DNA from: an uncultured beta proteobacterium
Lineage (GTDB): Bacteria; Pseudomonadota; Gammaproteobacteria; Burkholderiales; Burkholderiaceae_E
Assembly: GCA_903934295.1 (NCBI GenBank)
Contig: CAIZNI010000020.1
Location: 124,001 to 188,000, forward strand
DNA: 64,000 nt
Reading direction: 5' to 3'
A model generated the notes under the pieces. It did not search any database, was not told where the DNA came from, and saw only the letters and a program-made list of their open reading frames with translations. Position 1 is the stretch's first letter. Every line of letters begins with the position of its first letter. A program made the position numbers and the translations under genes. Of the stretch, positions 8,283 through 16,935 are shown in pieces.

Positions 8283-8885
8283 TCAGAACTGGACGCGCTG
8301 ACCGGCACCGGCATGCGGGTAGCGGGTCTCGTAGCGATAGTAGTGGACCTCGTCGTCGCAGCGGCCCTCGAAGCTGAGCGTCGGCTGGTTCCAGGCCTCG
8401 CGGGTGTCGGTGCAAACCGACTTGCCGTTGTCCTCGACGATGAAGCGGATCGGCAGCTGATGGTTGCGGCTGTACTTCATCACCTCGTGGGCAATCCCGG
8501 TCTCGGCGGTCATCTCGCCCATGAAGCAGTGCACCCGGTTCGACTCGCCGCGGCGACGGATCGCCATCGCCGCGCCCACCGCGATCGGCAGCACGCCGCC
8601 CACGATCGCCGACGAATAGATCCGGTGCTCGGGAAAGCACAGCGCGATCGAGCGGCCGGCCATGATCTCGGCGAACACCGCGTCCGGCGGCACGCCCTTG
8701 AGCAGGCACTGATAGTGCGAGCGCCAGGAGCAAAAGAGCCAATCGTCGGGGCGCACATCGCGAAAGACCTCGATCATCTGCGCTTCGTTGCCCGAATACA
8801 GGTGCACCGGGGCGCGGATGCTGCCGGCATTGAAGGCAGCGGCTACCCGGTCTTCGAAAGCGATCAGTTGTTGGGCGCTCAACAT
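8283..8885 (-). CDS. TPP-dependent enzyme, alpha-type subunit (transketolase/E1-alpha PP domain)
   Basis: 200 residues starting MLSAQQLIAFEDR, with AGGAAGGA 6-13 bases upstream. It aligns by eye with 2-oxoacid dehydrogenase E1-alpha: SWRSHYQCLLKGVP, SAIVGGVLPIAVGAAMA, then CFMGEMTAETGIAHE and LPIRFIVEDNG. The TPP-Mg motif normally reads GDG(x about 26)N. Here it begins GEM, with the Asn present in EDN, so the first metal ligand is Glu rather than Asp. It is about half the length of a normal E1-alpha (about 360). Together with the next gene it forms a minimal two-subunit TPP enzyme placed between heptose kinase and the ColD-like dehydratase. Confidence 0.75.
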   Translation of the reverse strand: MLSAQQLIAFEDRVAAAFNAGSIRAPVHLYSGNEAQMIEVFRDVRPDDWLFCSWRSHYQCLLKGVPPDAVFAEIMAGRSIALCFPEHRIYSSAIVGGVLPIAVGAAMAIRRRGESNRVHCFMGEMTAETGIAHEVMKYSRNHQLPIRFIVEDNGKSVCTDTREAWNQPTLSFEGRCDDEVHYYRYETRYPHAGAGQRVQF

Positions 8886-8903
8886 GTTGTTTTCCTTCCT
8901 GAT

Positions 8904-9902
8904 TCAGCTCAGCCCGTTGGGCTGGTACAGCACGACCCGGCTGCCGGATTCCTCGAACCCGAAGGGCACGTGGATCAGGTGCTTCAAGGCCTCCTTGACC
9001 CGCGGCTGCGCCTCGGGGCGCACGAACAGCAGCATGAAGCCGCCACCGCCGGCGCCCAGCAGCTTGCCGCCGATTGCGCCCGCGTCGCGCGCGCTTTCAT
9101 AGATCTGGTCGATCTCGGGCGTGGTCACCTTCTCGGACAGACCGCGCTTGTGACGCCACGCCTCGTGCAGCAGGTCGCCGAACTCCTCGATCCGCTGCGT
9201 GGAACTCTGCAGGATGCGGGTGGCCTCATCGACCATCTGGCGCATCCGCTTGAGTTCAACATCACGCTTGTTCAGGTTGGCGATCTTCGACTGTGCGACC
9301 TCGGCGGCGATCCGCGAGAAGCCGGTGAAGAACAGCATCAGGTGACGCTGGAATTCCTTGTTTCGCTGCTTCTTGAGCACCACCGGCGACACGGTGAAAT
9401 TGCCGCTGCGCAGGAATTCGATCCGGTTCAGGCCGCCATACGCCGCGGCGATCTGATCCTGCGAGCCCACCGCCTCGCCGATCACCTTCTGCTCGATGTG
9501 CAGCGCGTCGCGGGCAAGCTGGTCCTTGGAGACATAGCTGCCCTTGAGCGCCGACAGCGCGTGCAACAGGCCGACGGTGAAGGACGAACTCGAGCCCAGG
9601 CCGGAGCGTGCCGGCAGGTCGCCGTCGTGGTGGATCTCCAGGCCCTTGCTGCAGTTCACCGATCCGAGCACCGCGCGTACCGCCGGGTGCTTGATCTCCT
9701 CCCAGTGGCGCACGTTCTCGATGACCGAATAGACAATCCGGTGCTTGTGCTCGAAGAACGGCGGCAGATGGCGGCAGGTGATGTGGCAGTACTTGTCGAT
9801 CGTGGTCGAGAACACCTCGCCGCCGTGCTGCAGATACCAGGCCGGATAGTCGGTGCCGCCGCCGAAGAACGAGATGCGATAGGGAGTGCGGGTGATGATC
9901 AT
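8904..9902 (-). CDS. hddA: D-glycero-alpha-D-manno-heptose-7-phosphate 1-kinase (GHMP family)
   Basis: 332 residues. The N-terminus ITRTPYRISFFGGGTDYPAW is the substrate-binding start of HddA, the ATP loop PARSGLGSSSS follows in the expected place (about residue 97-107), and the C-terminal GHMP motif KLLGAGGGGFMLLF is intact. The enzyme phosphorylates D-glycero-D-manno-heptose 7-phosphate at C1 in the alpha configuration, feeding gmhB and hddC. Position in the operon between the sugar-transfer genes and the TPP/ColD genes supports a role in GDP-heptose synthesis. Fucokinase-like activity is possible in this family but less likely next to gmhA and hddC. Confidence 0.9.
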   Translation of the reverse strand: MIITRTPYRISFFGGGTDYPAWYLQHGGEVFSTTIDKYCHITCRHLPPFFEHKHRIVYSVIENVRHWEEIKHPAVRAVLGSVNCSKGLEIHHDGDLPARSGLGSSSSFTVGLLHALSALKGSYVSKDQLARDALHIEQKVIGEAVGSQDQIAAAYGGLNRIEFLRSGNFTVSPVVLKKQRNKEFQRHLMLFFTGFSRIAAEVAQSKIANLNKRDVELKRMRQMVDEATRILQSSTQRIEEFGDLLHEAWRHKRGLSEKVTTPEIDQIYESARDAGAIGGKLLGAGGGGFMLLFVRPEAQPRVKEALKHLIHVPFGFEESGSRVVLYQPNGLS

Positions 9903-9938
9903 GGTTCACCTGTGCCGGAGCGCCGGCGTGTCGACTGC

Positions 9939-11579
9939 TCAGGCAGTCAGGGAGAGGGCGAACGCCGTCGCAGCGGGCTCCCGCGCACCGGCCGGCGCAG
10001 CCGATTGCAGGGCGAATGGCGACGCCCCCTGCACCGCAGCGGACGGCACCACTGGCGGCGCCAGCGGTGCGGCGTCGGGAGGCGAGTCCAGCGACCCCAG
10101 CCGCGCCCACGCCGGCACCTCGTCCTCGGGCAAGCGGATCTCGGGCTGCATCGCCTGGGCGGTCATGCGCTCCTGCGGGCTGGTCTCGACCTTGTTCAGG
10201 GTCACCCGCATGAAGGCCGCCTGATCCCGGCTGCAGGTCTTGTTCGCCATGTCGGTGAAGCCCGAGCTCACCATCTCGAAGCGGTGTTCGTACCAGCCCA
10301 GGTACCAGAACCACGCGGTGTAGTAGATCCAGGAGTTCTCGTTCATCGCCCGCACATGGGTCGGGTCCTGCCAGGCCGTTGGCGCGCGTTCGTAGGGCAC
10401 CTCGATCACCAGTTGCCCGCCCACCTTGAGCAGACGCAGGCAATTGCTCATCAGCGCCACCAGGTCGGGCACATGTTCCAGCACGTTGTTCGCATTGATC
10501 TGCTCGATGCTGCCGGCTTCGAGCACCAGCGGTCCGACCGTCTCGGAGTCGGCCGTCATCGGCAGGGCGAGCGGCGCGGCCAGATCGAGCAGCAGATCGG
10601 GCTGGGTGCGGGCGACCACATCGAGATTGAGCCATCCGGACTGATAGTCCTTGCCCGACCCCAGGTTGATGCGGGTCGGACGCCAGGGACCGACGGTGCG
10701 CGTGCCGCGGTGCATTTCCGCATAGCCGGTCGCGAACCCGATCAGATCGGCATACTCGCCGAGCGGGTCGGTCGTCTGGAATCGCTCCAGGCCACTGCGA
10801 ACCGCGTCGAAATAGGCCGGCGTGCCGAAGTCCTGGGTAAAGAAGGGCTCGAGATCGTCATCGCCCAGCCACAGCACGCTGTCCTCGAAGGCCTGATGCG
10901 GAACGGTGTGGGCGGTGCGCTCGGAGATGACCGGCGTACCCAGCGAAAGGCAGTGCGACACTCGCGCCTGCTCGAAGACGCAGCTCTCGTAGAAGTGCGT
11001 ATTGACCACCGCCTTGGCCTGGCCGATGAAGTGATCGCGATCGGCCCCGTACAGCGGCGCCTCGAACTGCGCCACCGAACGACCGGCGCGCTCGATGCGG
11101 CTGAGCCATTCGCGGCGGCGCGGATTCATGCTGCCGATGAACAACAGGTCGATCGGGCGATCCTCGAGCGCCATCGGCGCGGCAGGCGCCAGATAGGGGG
11201 CGTACAGGATCGGCGCCAGCGGCACGTCGTCGATGTTCTTCACATAGGCGGACACGTTCTTCACGTCGTAATCGACGACCGCCGAGCCGGCCAGCAGACG
11301 CAGGTAATCCGCTGACATCGCGGCGCCACCCTGGCCAAGCTGCTCCAGGTTCACGAACACGCAGGTGTAGCTCGAGCGCAGCGCGGGGTCGAATCCGTTG
11401 TGGGCGCCGAACACGAAATTGATCGCGTCGTGACGCAGCCGGTTCTTGGCAATGGTGACTTCGGCGCCGAGCCGGCGGAACTGGTAACGGAAATAGCGCG
11501 CCTGATCGAGCAGTCCGAGCCAGTGGACATAACCCAGCGGTTGAACGAGGCTCAGGTGGATGGCGGGAAGCGGTTTCAT
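9939..11579 (-). CDS. Glycosyltransferase-methyltransferase fusion
   Basis: 546 residues in three parts. Residues 1 to about 300 resemble a GT-B/CgeB-like domain (PIDLLFIGSMNPRRREWL, then VVNTHFYESCVFEQARVSHC and LGTPVISE, the Glu-containing donor loop). From about 305 a class I SAM methyltransferase starts with INLGSGKDYQSGWLNLDVV, and the acceptor-side helix INANNVLEHVPDL follows. The last 80 residues are a Pro/Ala-rich tail without recognisable domain. Such fusions transfer and cap or modify glycan residues. It is the second gene of the minus-strand cluster, about 36 bases before hddA. Substrates are unknown. Confidence 0.72.
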   Translation of the reverse strand: MKPLPAIHLSLVQPLGYVHWLGLLDQARYFRYQFRRLGAEVTIAKNRLRHDAINFVFGAHNGFDPALRSSYTCVFVNLEQLGQGGAAMSADYLRLLAGSAVVDYDVKNVSAYVKNIDDVPLAPILYAPYLAPAAPMALEDRPIDLLFIGSMNPRRREWLSRIERAGRSVAQFEAPLYGADRDHFIGQAKAVVNTHFYESCVFEQARVSHCLSLGTPVISERTAHTVPHQAFEDSVLWLGDDDLEPFFTQDFGTPAYFDAVRSGLERFQTTDPLGEYADLIGFATGYAEMHRGTRTVGPWRPTRINLGSGKDYQSGWLNLDVVARTQPDLLLDLAAPLALPMTADSETVGPLVLEAGSIEQINANNVLEHVPDLVALMSNCLRLLKVGGQLVIEVPYERAPTAWQDPTHVRAMNENSWIYYTAWFWYLGWYEHRFEMVSSGFTDMANKTCSRDQAAFMRVTLNKVETSPQERMTAQAMQPEIRLPEDEVPAWARLGSLDSPPDAAPLAPPVVPSAAVQGASPFALQSAAPAGAREPAATAFALSLTA

Positions 11580-11675
11580 GGCGAACCTTTCAGAGGCGAA
11601 GACGGGAGCGGATCCGCCAGGCGCGGGTCGATCGAAATGGGTCGGAAGGCGTGATCGGAACAGTCGGGGGGCCTG

Positions 11676-13631
11676 TCAGCACCACAGCGAATCGGGCGCC
11701 AACCCGTCGCGATGACGTTGTGCCATCCGATCGAACAGATGCTCGAGATCGGTGGCGAAACGCGCGCTGTCGAACAGCGGCGCTTCCTGGCGACCGGCGA
11801 CCAGCCGCTCGCGCAGGGCGCGCAGGCGCGGACGGTCGTTGGCCAGCGCCAGCGCCAGCGCCTCGTACTCGGGCAGCGAGTGGGTGATCAGTTCGTCGCA
11901 GCCGGTGGCGTGCAGCAGGCTGGCGGCCACCCGGCTCACGAAGGTGTCGCCCGCGCAGGTCACCAGCGGCAGCCCGGCCCACAGCGCATCGCTGGCGGTG
12001 GTGTGGGCGTTGCAGGGGAAGGTGTCCAGGAACAGGTCGGCGGCCGGCAGACGGGCCAGGTGGCGCTCCTGCGACAGGAAAGGCGCGAACAGGATCCGGT
12101 CCGGATCGACGCCGCGGGCGCGGGCATGGCTGCGCAGGTTCTCGGTGGCCTGCGGGTTGGCCTCGAACAGCCACAGCACGCTGTCGGGCACCGCCTGGAG
12201 CAGCCGGCACCAGCTGTCGAACACCACCGGCATGATCTTGTAGGAGTTGTTGAAGCAGCAGAAGACGAAGGCCTTCTCGGGCAGGCCGCACTGCTGACGC
12301 GTGGTCGGCGTGCCCAGCGGGCGCTGACGGTCGTTGGGCTGATAGCAGACCGGCATCTGCGCGATGTGCTCGCTGAAATCGGGCTGCGCGCTGGCCGGCG
12401 TCACCACCGGATCGCCGATCACATAGTCGATGAAGCTGGCGCCGCAGGTGCCGGGAAAGCCCAGCCACGCGACCTGGATCGGCGCCGGGCGGTGGGCAAA
12501 GACCTTCATGCGGGTGTCGCGCGTGAAGCCCTTCAGGTCGACCGCGATGTCGATGCCGTCGGCGCGGATGCGCTGCGCCAGGTCATGATCGGAAATCTCG
12601 CCGGCATCGAACCAGTGCTCGGAGGACGCCTGCACGCGGGCCCGCCAGGCCGATCCGTCGTCTCGACCATAGGAATACAGGAAGATCTCGTAGCGGCTGC
12701 GGTCGTGGCGCTCGAGCACCTCGGTCATCAGCATCGCGGTGGCGTGGTGCTGAAAGTCGCCCGAGACATAGCCGATGCGAAGCCGCTCGCCGACGCAGCG
12801 CGGCGGGCGCGTGTCAGGCGCCATCGGCACCACATCGCCGAATTCGAAGCGCGCCGAGATCTCGGCGGCCAGCCGCTGCTGGCGCGGCGTGCTGTCCATC
12901 ACCACATAGGTGAACGGCGTGGTCTGCGGCGGCGCGTGATGCTCGATCGACTCGTGCAGGCGAGCCATGTCGGCATCGAGGCGGTCCCAGGCGCAGGCGT
13001 TCTGGCTCTGGTGGACGAGGTTTCCCAGCGCCTGGGCATCCCAGGGCTGCAGCATTTCGATGGTGCGCAGGCACTCGGCCGCTTCGCTGTGCAGGCCCAG
13101 CCGGGCGAAGGTATTGGAGAGCCGGGCATGCGCCGGCACGAAGTCGGGCTTGCAGGTGAACGACAGGATGAACTGCTCGGTCGCTTCCAGATAGCGCCCG
13201 CTCATGTAGAGGGCTTGCCCGTACTCGCAGTGGTAATCATGGTCGCGCGGTGCACCGGCGGCCAGTCCTTCGAAGACCTGGATCGCCTCGGCATACCGGT
13301 GACGCTCGATAAGGGTGTTGCCGCACAGCTTGCAGGCCAGCAGATCGGCCGGATCGAGCACGACCGCATGCCGCACCGCCGCCTCGGCGGCCGCCATGTC
13401 ACCGAGCTTGCGATGGGCCTGGCCCAGGTTCGTCCAGAAGATGCCCTGATCGGGGGCGAGCTGGGTGGCTCGCGCGAAATGGCGACGGGCCTCGTTCCAT
13501 TGCCCGGCTTCGGACGCCTTCACACCCTTGCGCCATTGCGCTTCGGCTTCGCCGCGACGACCGCCGGCACTGGCGGCGGCCGCCGCTCGCACGGCGCCGG
13601 GCGAGCGGTGGGATGACAGGTGAATGTTCAT
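11676..13631 (-). CDS. TPR protein with O-GlcNAc-transferase-like (GT41/SPINDLY) catalytic region
   Basis: 651 residues from the ATG at 13631; an in-frame ATG at 13685 would add 18 residues and neither start has a strong ribosome site. Residues about 30-230 are TPR helices (for example AEAAVRHAVVLDPADLLACK). The C-terminal 370 residues match the GT41 catalytic region: RLRIGYVSGDFQHHATAMLM, then IDIAVDLKGFTRDTRM, APIQVAWLGFPGTCGA, DYVIGDPVV, and FCCFNNSYKIMPVVFDSW with the UDP-contacting Lys. In bacteria such proteins glycosylate proteins such as flagellins or adhesins, or act in glycan synthesis. It is the first gene of the sugar operon, separated from mgtE by 186 bases, so the operon promoter should lie just above it. 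Confidence 0.85.
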   Translation of the reverse strand: MNIHLSSHRSPGAVRAAAAASAGGRRGEAEAQWRKGVKASEAGQWNEARRHFARATQLAPDQGIFWTNLGQAHRKLGDMAAAEAAVRHAVVLDPADLLACKLCGNTLIERHRYAEAIQVFEGLAAGAPRDHDYHCEYGQALYMSGRYLEATEQFILSFTCKPDFVPAHARLSNTFARLGLHSEAAECLRTIEMLQPWDAQALGNLVHQSQNACAWDRLDADMARLHESIEHHAPPQTTPFTYVVMDSTPRQQRLAAEISARFEFGDVVPMAPDTRPPRCVGERLRIGYVSGDFQHHATAMLMTEVLERHDRSRYEIFLYSYGRDDGSAWRARVQASSEHWFDAGEISDHDLAQRIRADGIDIAVDLKGFTRDTRMKVFAHRPAPIQVAWLGFPGTCGASFIDYVIGDPVVTPASAQPDFSEHIAQMPVCYQPNDRQRPLGTPTTRQQCGLPEKAFVFCCFNNSYKIMPVVFDSWCRLLQAVPDSVLWLFEANPQATENLRSHARARGVDPDRILFAPFLSQERHLARLPAADLFLDTFPCNAHTTASDALWAGLPLVTCAGDTFVSRVAASLLHATGCDELITHSLPEYEALALALANDRPRLRALRERLVAGRQEAPLFDSARFATDLEHLFDRMAQRHRDGLAPDSLWC

Positions 13632-13817
13632 CGATCTGCTGTGTTCCGCGTTTTCGCGGAACCCTCCGAGAAGGGCCGATGCCATCGGCCGACACAGCAG
13701 ACTCTAGGGGACGCGGCGGCGCGCATTGCCTCGAAAAGGCGGGCAAGTCACCGACATTTGAAAACTTGAATCGGCCGGAGCGACGCAGCGCACCGCCGAT
13801 CGAGAGCCCGCGGCCGC

Positions 13818-15329
13818 TCAGCGGAAAAACAGCGAAGCCAGGCCCAGGAAGATGAAAAAACCCATGCTGTCGGTGGTGAAGGTGAGCAGTACCGAGGAAC
13901 CCAGCGCCGGGTCGCGGCCCAGTTTTTCCAGGCCCAGCGGCACCGCCATCGCGATCAGCGCGCCCACCAGCAGATTCAGGATCATCGCCAGCGTCATCGT
14001 CAGGCCCAGCGTCACCCCCTGGGGCGTGTCGTTGTACAACCACCAGGCGAACGCGCCGGCAATGCCGCCCCAGACGATGCCGTTCAGCGCCGCGATCGCC
14101 AGCTCCTTGTAGACCAGCCGGCGTGCATTGGACGCATTGACCTGCCCCAGCGCCAGCGACCGGATGATCAGCGTCATCGTCTGGTTGCCGGAGTTGCCGG
14201 CGATGCCGGCCACGATCGGCATCAGCGCCGCCAGCGCCACCACCTTCTCGATCGTGCCCTCGAAGCTGCCGATCACCCGCGACGCGAAGAACGCGGTGCA
14301 CAGGTTCACCGCCAGCCACAGCCAGCGGTTCTTGGCCGAATTCCAGACGCTGGAGAAGAGATCCTCCTCCTCGCGCAGACCGGCCTGCGAGAGCAGGTCC
14401 GATTCGCCTTCCTCGCGGATCACGTCGACCACCTCGGCCACCGTCAGCCGGCCGATCAGGCGACCGCGCGGATCGAGCACCGGCGCCGACACCAGGTCGT
14501 AGCGCTCGAAGGCCTGCGCCGCCTCGGACTGGCTGTCGAGCACCTGCAGCGCCAGCACATCGGTCTGCATCACATCGGCGACCCAGGCTTCGGGCTCGTT
14601 GACCAGCAGGCGATCCAGCGCGAGCGCGCCGCGCAGCACCTCGTTGCGGTCGACCACGAAGACCTGGTCGGTGTGATCGGGCAGGTGATCAAAGCCACGC
14701 AGGTAACGCAGCACCGTCTCGAGGGTGACGTCCTCGCGCACCGAGACGGTCTCGAAGTCCATCCGCGCGCCGACCGAATTCTCGGGATACGACATCGCGG
14801 CGCGCAGCTGGTCGCGCTCTTCCGGCGACAGCTGCTGGCGCACCTCCTCGACCACATCGGACGGCAGATCGGGCGCGAGGTCGGCGATCTCGTCGGCGTC
14901 GAGCGACTCGACCGCATCGACCAGCTCGGCGCGGTCCATCGACTCGATCAGGGTCTCGCGAACCGAATCGGACACCTCGAGCAGGATGTCGCCATCGCGC
15001 TCGGCCTTCACCAGGTCCCAGACGATCAGCCGTTCGTCCAGCGGCAGCGCCTCGAGGATGTAGGCGATGTCGGCCGGGTGCATCGGATCGAGCCGGCTGC
15101 GCAGTTCGGACAGCGCCTGGCGCTGCACCAGATTCTCGACCAGCTCGTGGCGGTCGTCGGCCTCACCGTAGCGCTGGCGATGCGCGAGTTCGACCACCAG
15201 GTGATGACGGCGCAGAAGTTCCTGAACCGCGCCGAGCGCGCGCGAAGCCTCCTCCGGATCGCGCGGCAGCCGCGCCTGCGCCGCAGTCGCGTTCTCTCGG
15301 GTTTCGGACAGGGTTTCCTGGCTGGCCAT
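13818..15329 (-). CDS. mgtE: Magnesium transporter MgtE
   Basis: 503 residues from the ATG at 15329. The cytosolic MgtE_N superhelical domain (LDPMHPADIAYILEALP) comes first, then a CBS pair (VMQTDVLALQVLDS... and LIGRLTVAEVVDVI), then five membrane segments starting at about residue 340 (LWLAVNLCTAFFASRVIG) and including PIVAGIAGNSGNQTMTLIIR, the conserved pore-lining motif. The gene product is an inner-membrane Mg2+ channel gated by cytosolic Mg2+ on the N and CBS domains. It is monocistronic in appearance; the divergent sugar-operon gene lies on the same strand downstream at 186 bases. Confidence 0.93.
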   Translation of the reverse strand: MASQETLSETRENATAAQARLPRDPEEASRALGAVQELLRRHHLVVELAHRQRYGEADDRHELVENLVQRQALSELRSRLDPMHPADIAYILEALPLDERLIVWDLVKAERDGDILLEVSDSVRETLIESMDRAELVDAVESLDADEIADLAPDLPSDVVEEVRQQLSPEERDQLRAAMSYPENSVGARMDFETVSVREDVTLETVLRYLRGFDHLPDHTDQVFVVDRNEVLRGALALDRLLVNEPEAWVADVMQTDVLALQVLDSQSEAAQAFERYDLVSAPVLDPRGRLIGRLTVAEVVDVIREEGESDLLSQAGLREEEDLFSSVWNSAKNRWLWLAVNLCTAFFASRVIGSFEGTIEKVVALAALMPIVAGIAGNSGNQTMTLIIRSLALGQVNASNARRLVYKELAIAALNGIVWGGIAGAFAWWLYNDTPQGVTLGLTMTLAMILNLLVGALIAMAVPLGLEKLGRDPALGSSVLLTFTTDSMGFFIFLGLASLFFR

Positions 15330-15391
15330 CACGGACGTCGGTTGGGGCGGATTGCGGGCCGCGTTACAGACGCGATTGTAGGGCGCCGCGG

Positions 15392-16087
15392 TTAAGGTGG
15401 CACGACATCACCGGCCCAGCGCTGGATGACGCCAGCCCGGCGCTCGAGATACGCCGATCCGCGGTTGCGGTCGTAAAATTTCGGCCGCGGCAGCATCGCC
15501 GCCATGCGGGCCGCCTGCGCCGGGGACAGCTGAGCAGCGGTGACCCCGAAATGATGGCGGGCGCCGGCCTCGCAGCCGAAGACCCCGTTGCCCCACTCGG
15601 CGAGGTTCAGGTAGATCTCGAGTATGCGCCGTTTGCTCATCAGCGCCTCGAGCATGTAGGTGATCACCAGCTCCTGACCCTTGCGCAGGTAGCTGCGCTC
15701 ACCGGAGAGAAACAGGTTCTTGGCCAGCTGCATGGTGATGGTCGATCCGCCGTGCGTCACCTTGCCCTTCTTGCGGTTCGACTCGTAGGCGCGCTCGATC
15801 GCGTCCCAGTCAACCCCCTCGTGGTCGGTGAATTTGGCGTCCTCGGCGGCGATGACCGAGCGCTTCAGGTAGGGCGAGATGCGCGCGTACGGCACCCAGG
15901 TCTGGCGCAGGACCACGCCCGGGCGGTCCTTGGCCAGGCGCTCGCGCTCGGCCTTCATGAAGCTGGATTCGACCGGATCGAAGACCGTCCACCAGGCGAC
16001 CTGGCCGAGGAACCAGAGCTGCACGGCGAGGACCGCCGCGCCCAGCAGCAGCAGGCCGCGCAGCAGCCAGCGGCCAGCGCGTCTCAC
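15392..16087 (-). CDS. mtgA: Monofunctional peptidoglycan glycosyltransferase
   Basis: 231 residues starting with GTG at 16087, which overlaps the aroE stop as GTGA; the reading frame continues upstream but only as an antisense-type extension through aroE. One N-terminal TM helix (WLLRGLLLLGAAVLAVQLWF) anchors it. The GT51 domain has AAEDAKFTDHEGVDW with the catalytic Glu, GGSTITMQLAKNLFLS, and KRRILEIYLNLAEWGNGVFG. Length is typical of MtgA. It polymerises lipid II into glycan strands on the periplasmic face. The aroE-mtgA pairing is common in betaproteobacteria. Confidence 0.93.
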   Translation of the reverse strand: MRRAGRWLLRGLLLLGAAVLAVQLWFLGQVAWWTVFDPVESSFMKAERERLAKDRPGVVLRQTWVPYARISPYLKRSVIAAEDAKFTDHEGVDWDAIERAYESNRKKGKVTHGGSTITMQLAKNLFLSGERSYLRKGQELVITYMLEALMSKRRILEIYLNLAEWGNGVFGCEAGARHHFGVTAAQLSPAQAARMAAMLPRPKFYDRNRGSAYLERRAGVIQRWAGDVVPP

Positions 16088-16914
16088 GCGGACCCGAGCG
16101 CGTCGCGCAGTTGCCGGTAGACCGGCTCGGTCTCGGGCAGAACGCCGCGCCAGATCCGGAACGATTCGGCGGCCTGCTCCACCAGCATGCCCAGCCCGTC
16201 GGCCACCCCCGCGCAACCGGCGGCGGCGGCCTGGCGCAGGAATGCGGTCGGCGCAGCCGCGTACACCATGTCGTAGGCGAACCGGGCCGCCGGATAGACG
16301 CTGTCGGGGATCGGCAGCCCCTGATCGGACAGGCCGGCCGAGGTCGCGTTGACGAGCACCGCACCGGCGGCACTGTCGGCGTCCAGCGCCTCGAAGCCTC
16401 CGCCGCGCACCCGCGGGTCGGCAAACCGCGCCGCCAGTGCCAGCGCCCGCGCCGCGGTGCGGTTGACGATCAGCACGCGGCTGGCACCCGCCTCGAGCAG
16501 TGGCAGCACAACCCCGCTGGCTGCGCCCCCCGCACCCAGGATGACCACCGGCGCGCCGGTCAGCACCAGCCGATGACGTCCGGTGAGATCACGCACCAGT
16601 CCGATGCCGTCGGTGTTGTCGGCAGCCACCACCCCGTCCTCGACCGACAGCGTGTTGGCGGCACCCGCGAGTTGCACCCGGGACGAGCGGCGCTCGGCCA
16701 GCGCGCAGGCCTGCTCCTTGAAGGGCAGGGTGACATTGAGCCCGCGCCCGCCGCTGCGAAAGAACTCGCGCACCGTCGCCTCGAAACCGTCCAGCGGCGC
16801 CAGCAGGCGGTCGTAGTGGATGTCCTCGCCGGTCTGGCGGGCGAACTGCGCGTGGATCGCCGGCGAGCGGCTGTGGGCGATCGGGTGGCCGATCACGGCG
16901 TAGCGGTCGGTCAT
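16084..16914 (-). CDS. aroE: Shikimate dehydrogenase
   Basis: 276 residues. Shikimate-binding start YAVIGHPIAHSRSPAIHAQF, catalytic NVTLPFKEQA with the Lys, the ADNTDGIG segment, and the NADP-binding glycine loop VILGAGGAASGV are all present in order. It reduces 3-dehydroshikimate to shikimate in the aromatic amino acid pathway. It overlaps mtgA by the GTGA junction and follows the TonB-like gene by about 21 bases, so the three or four genes here are probably one transcript. Confidence 0.95.
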   Translation of the reverse strand: MTDRYAVIGHPIAHSRSPAIHAQFARQTGEDIHYDRLLAPLDGFEATVREFFRSGGRGLNVTLPFKEQACALAERRSSRVQLAGAANTLSVEDGVVAADNTDGIGLVRDLTGRHRLVLTGAPVVILGAGGAASGVVLPLLEAGASRVLIVNRTAARALALAARFADPRVRGGGFEALDADSAAGAVLVNATSAGLSDQGLPIPDSVYPAARFAYDMVYAAAPTAFLRQAAAAGCAGVADGLGMLVEQAAESFRIWRGVLPETEPVYRQLRDALGSA

Positions 16915-16935
16915 CGGGCTCGGCCTGCTTTCGGA

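Noticed and set aside
8271-11315. A 1014-codon open frame on the plus strand opposite the heptose genes
   Set aside because: It is antisense to well-supported minus-strand genes (hddA, TPP subunits, fusion protein) and has the Arg/Gly/Leu-rich composition of high-GC shadow frames.
11712-13616. A 634-codon plus-strand frame opposite the TPR glycosyltransferase
   Set aside because: Shadow of the GT41-like gene; no ribosome site or family likeness.
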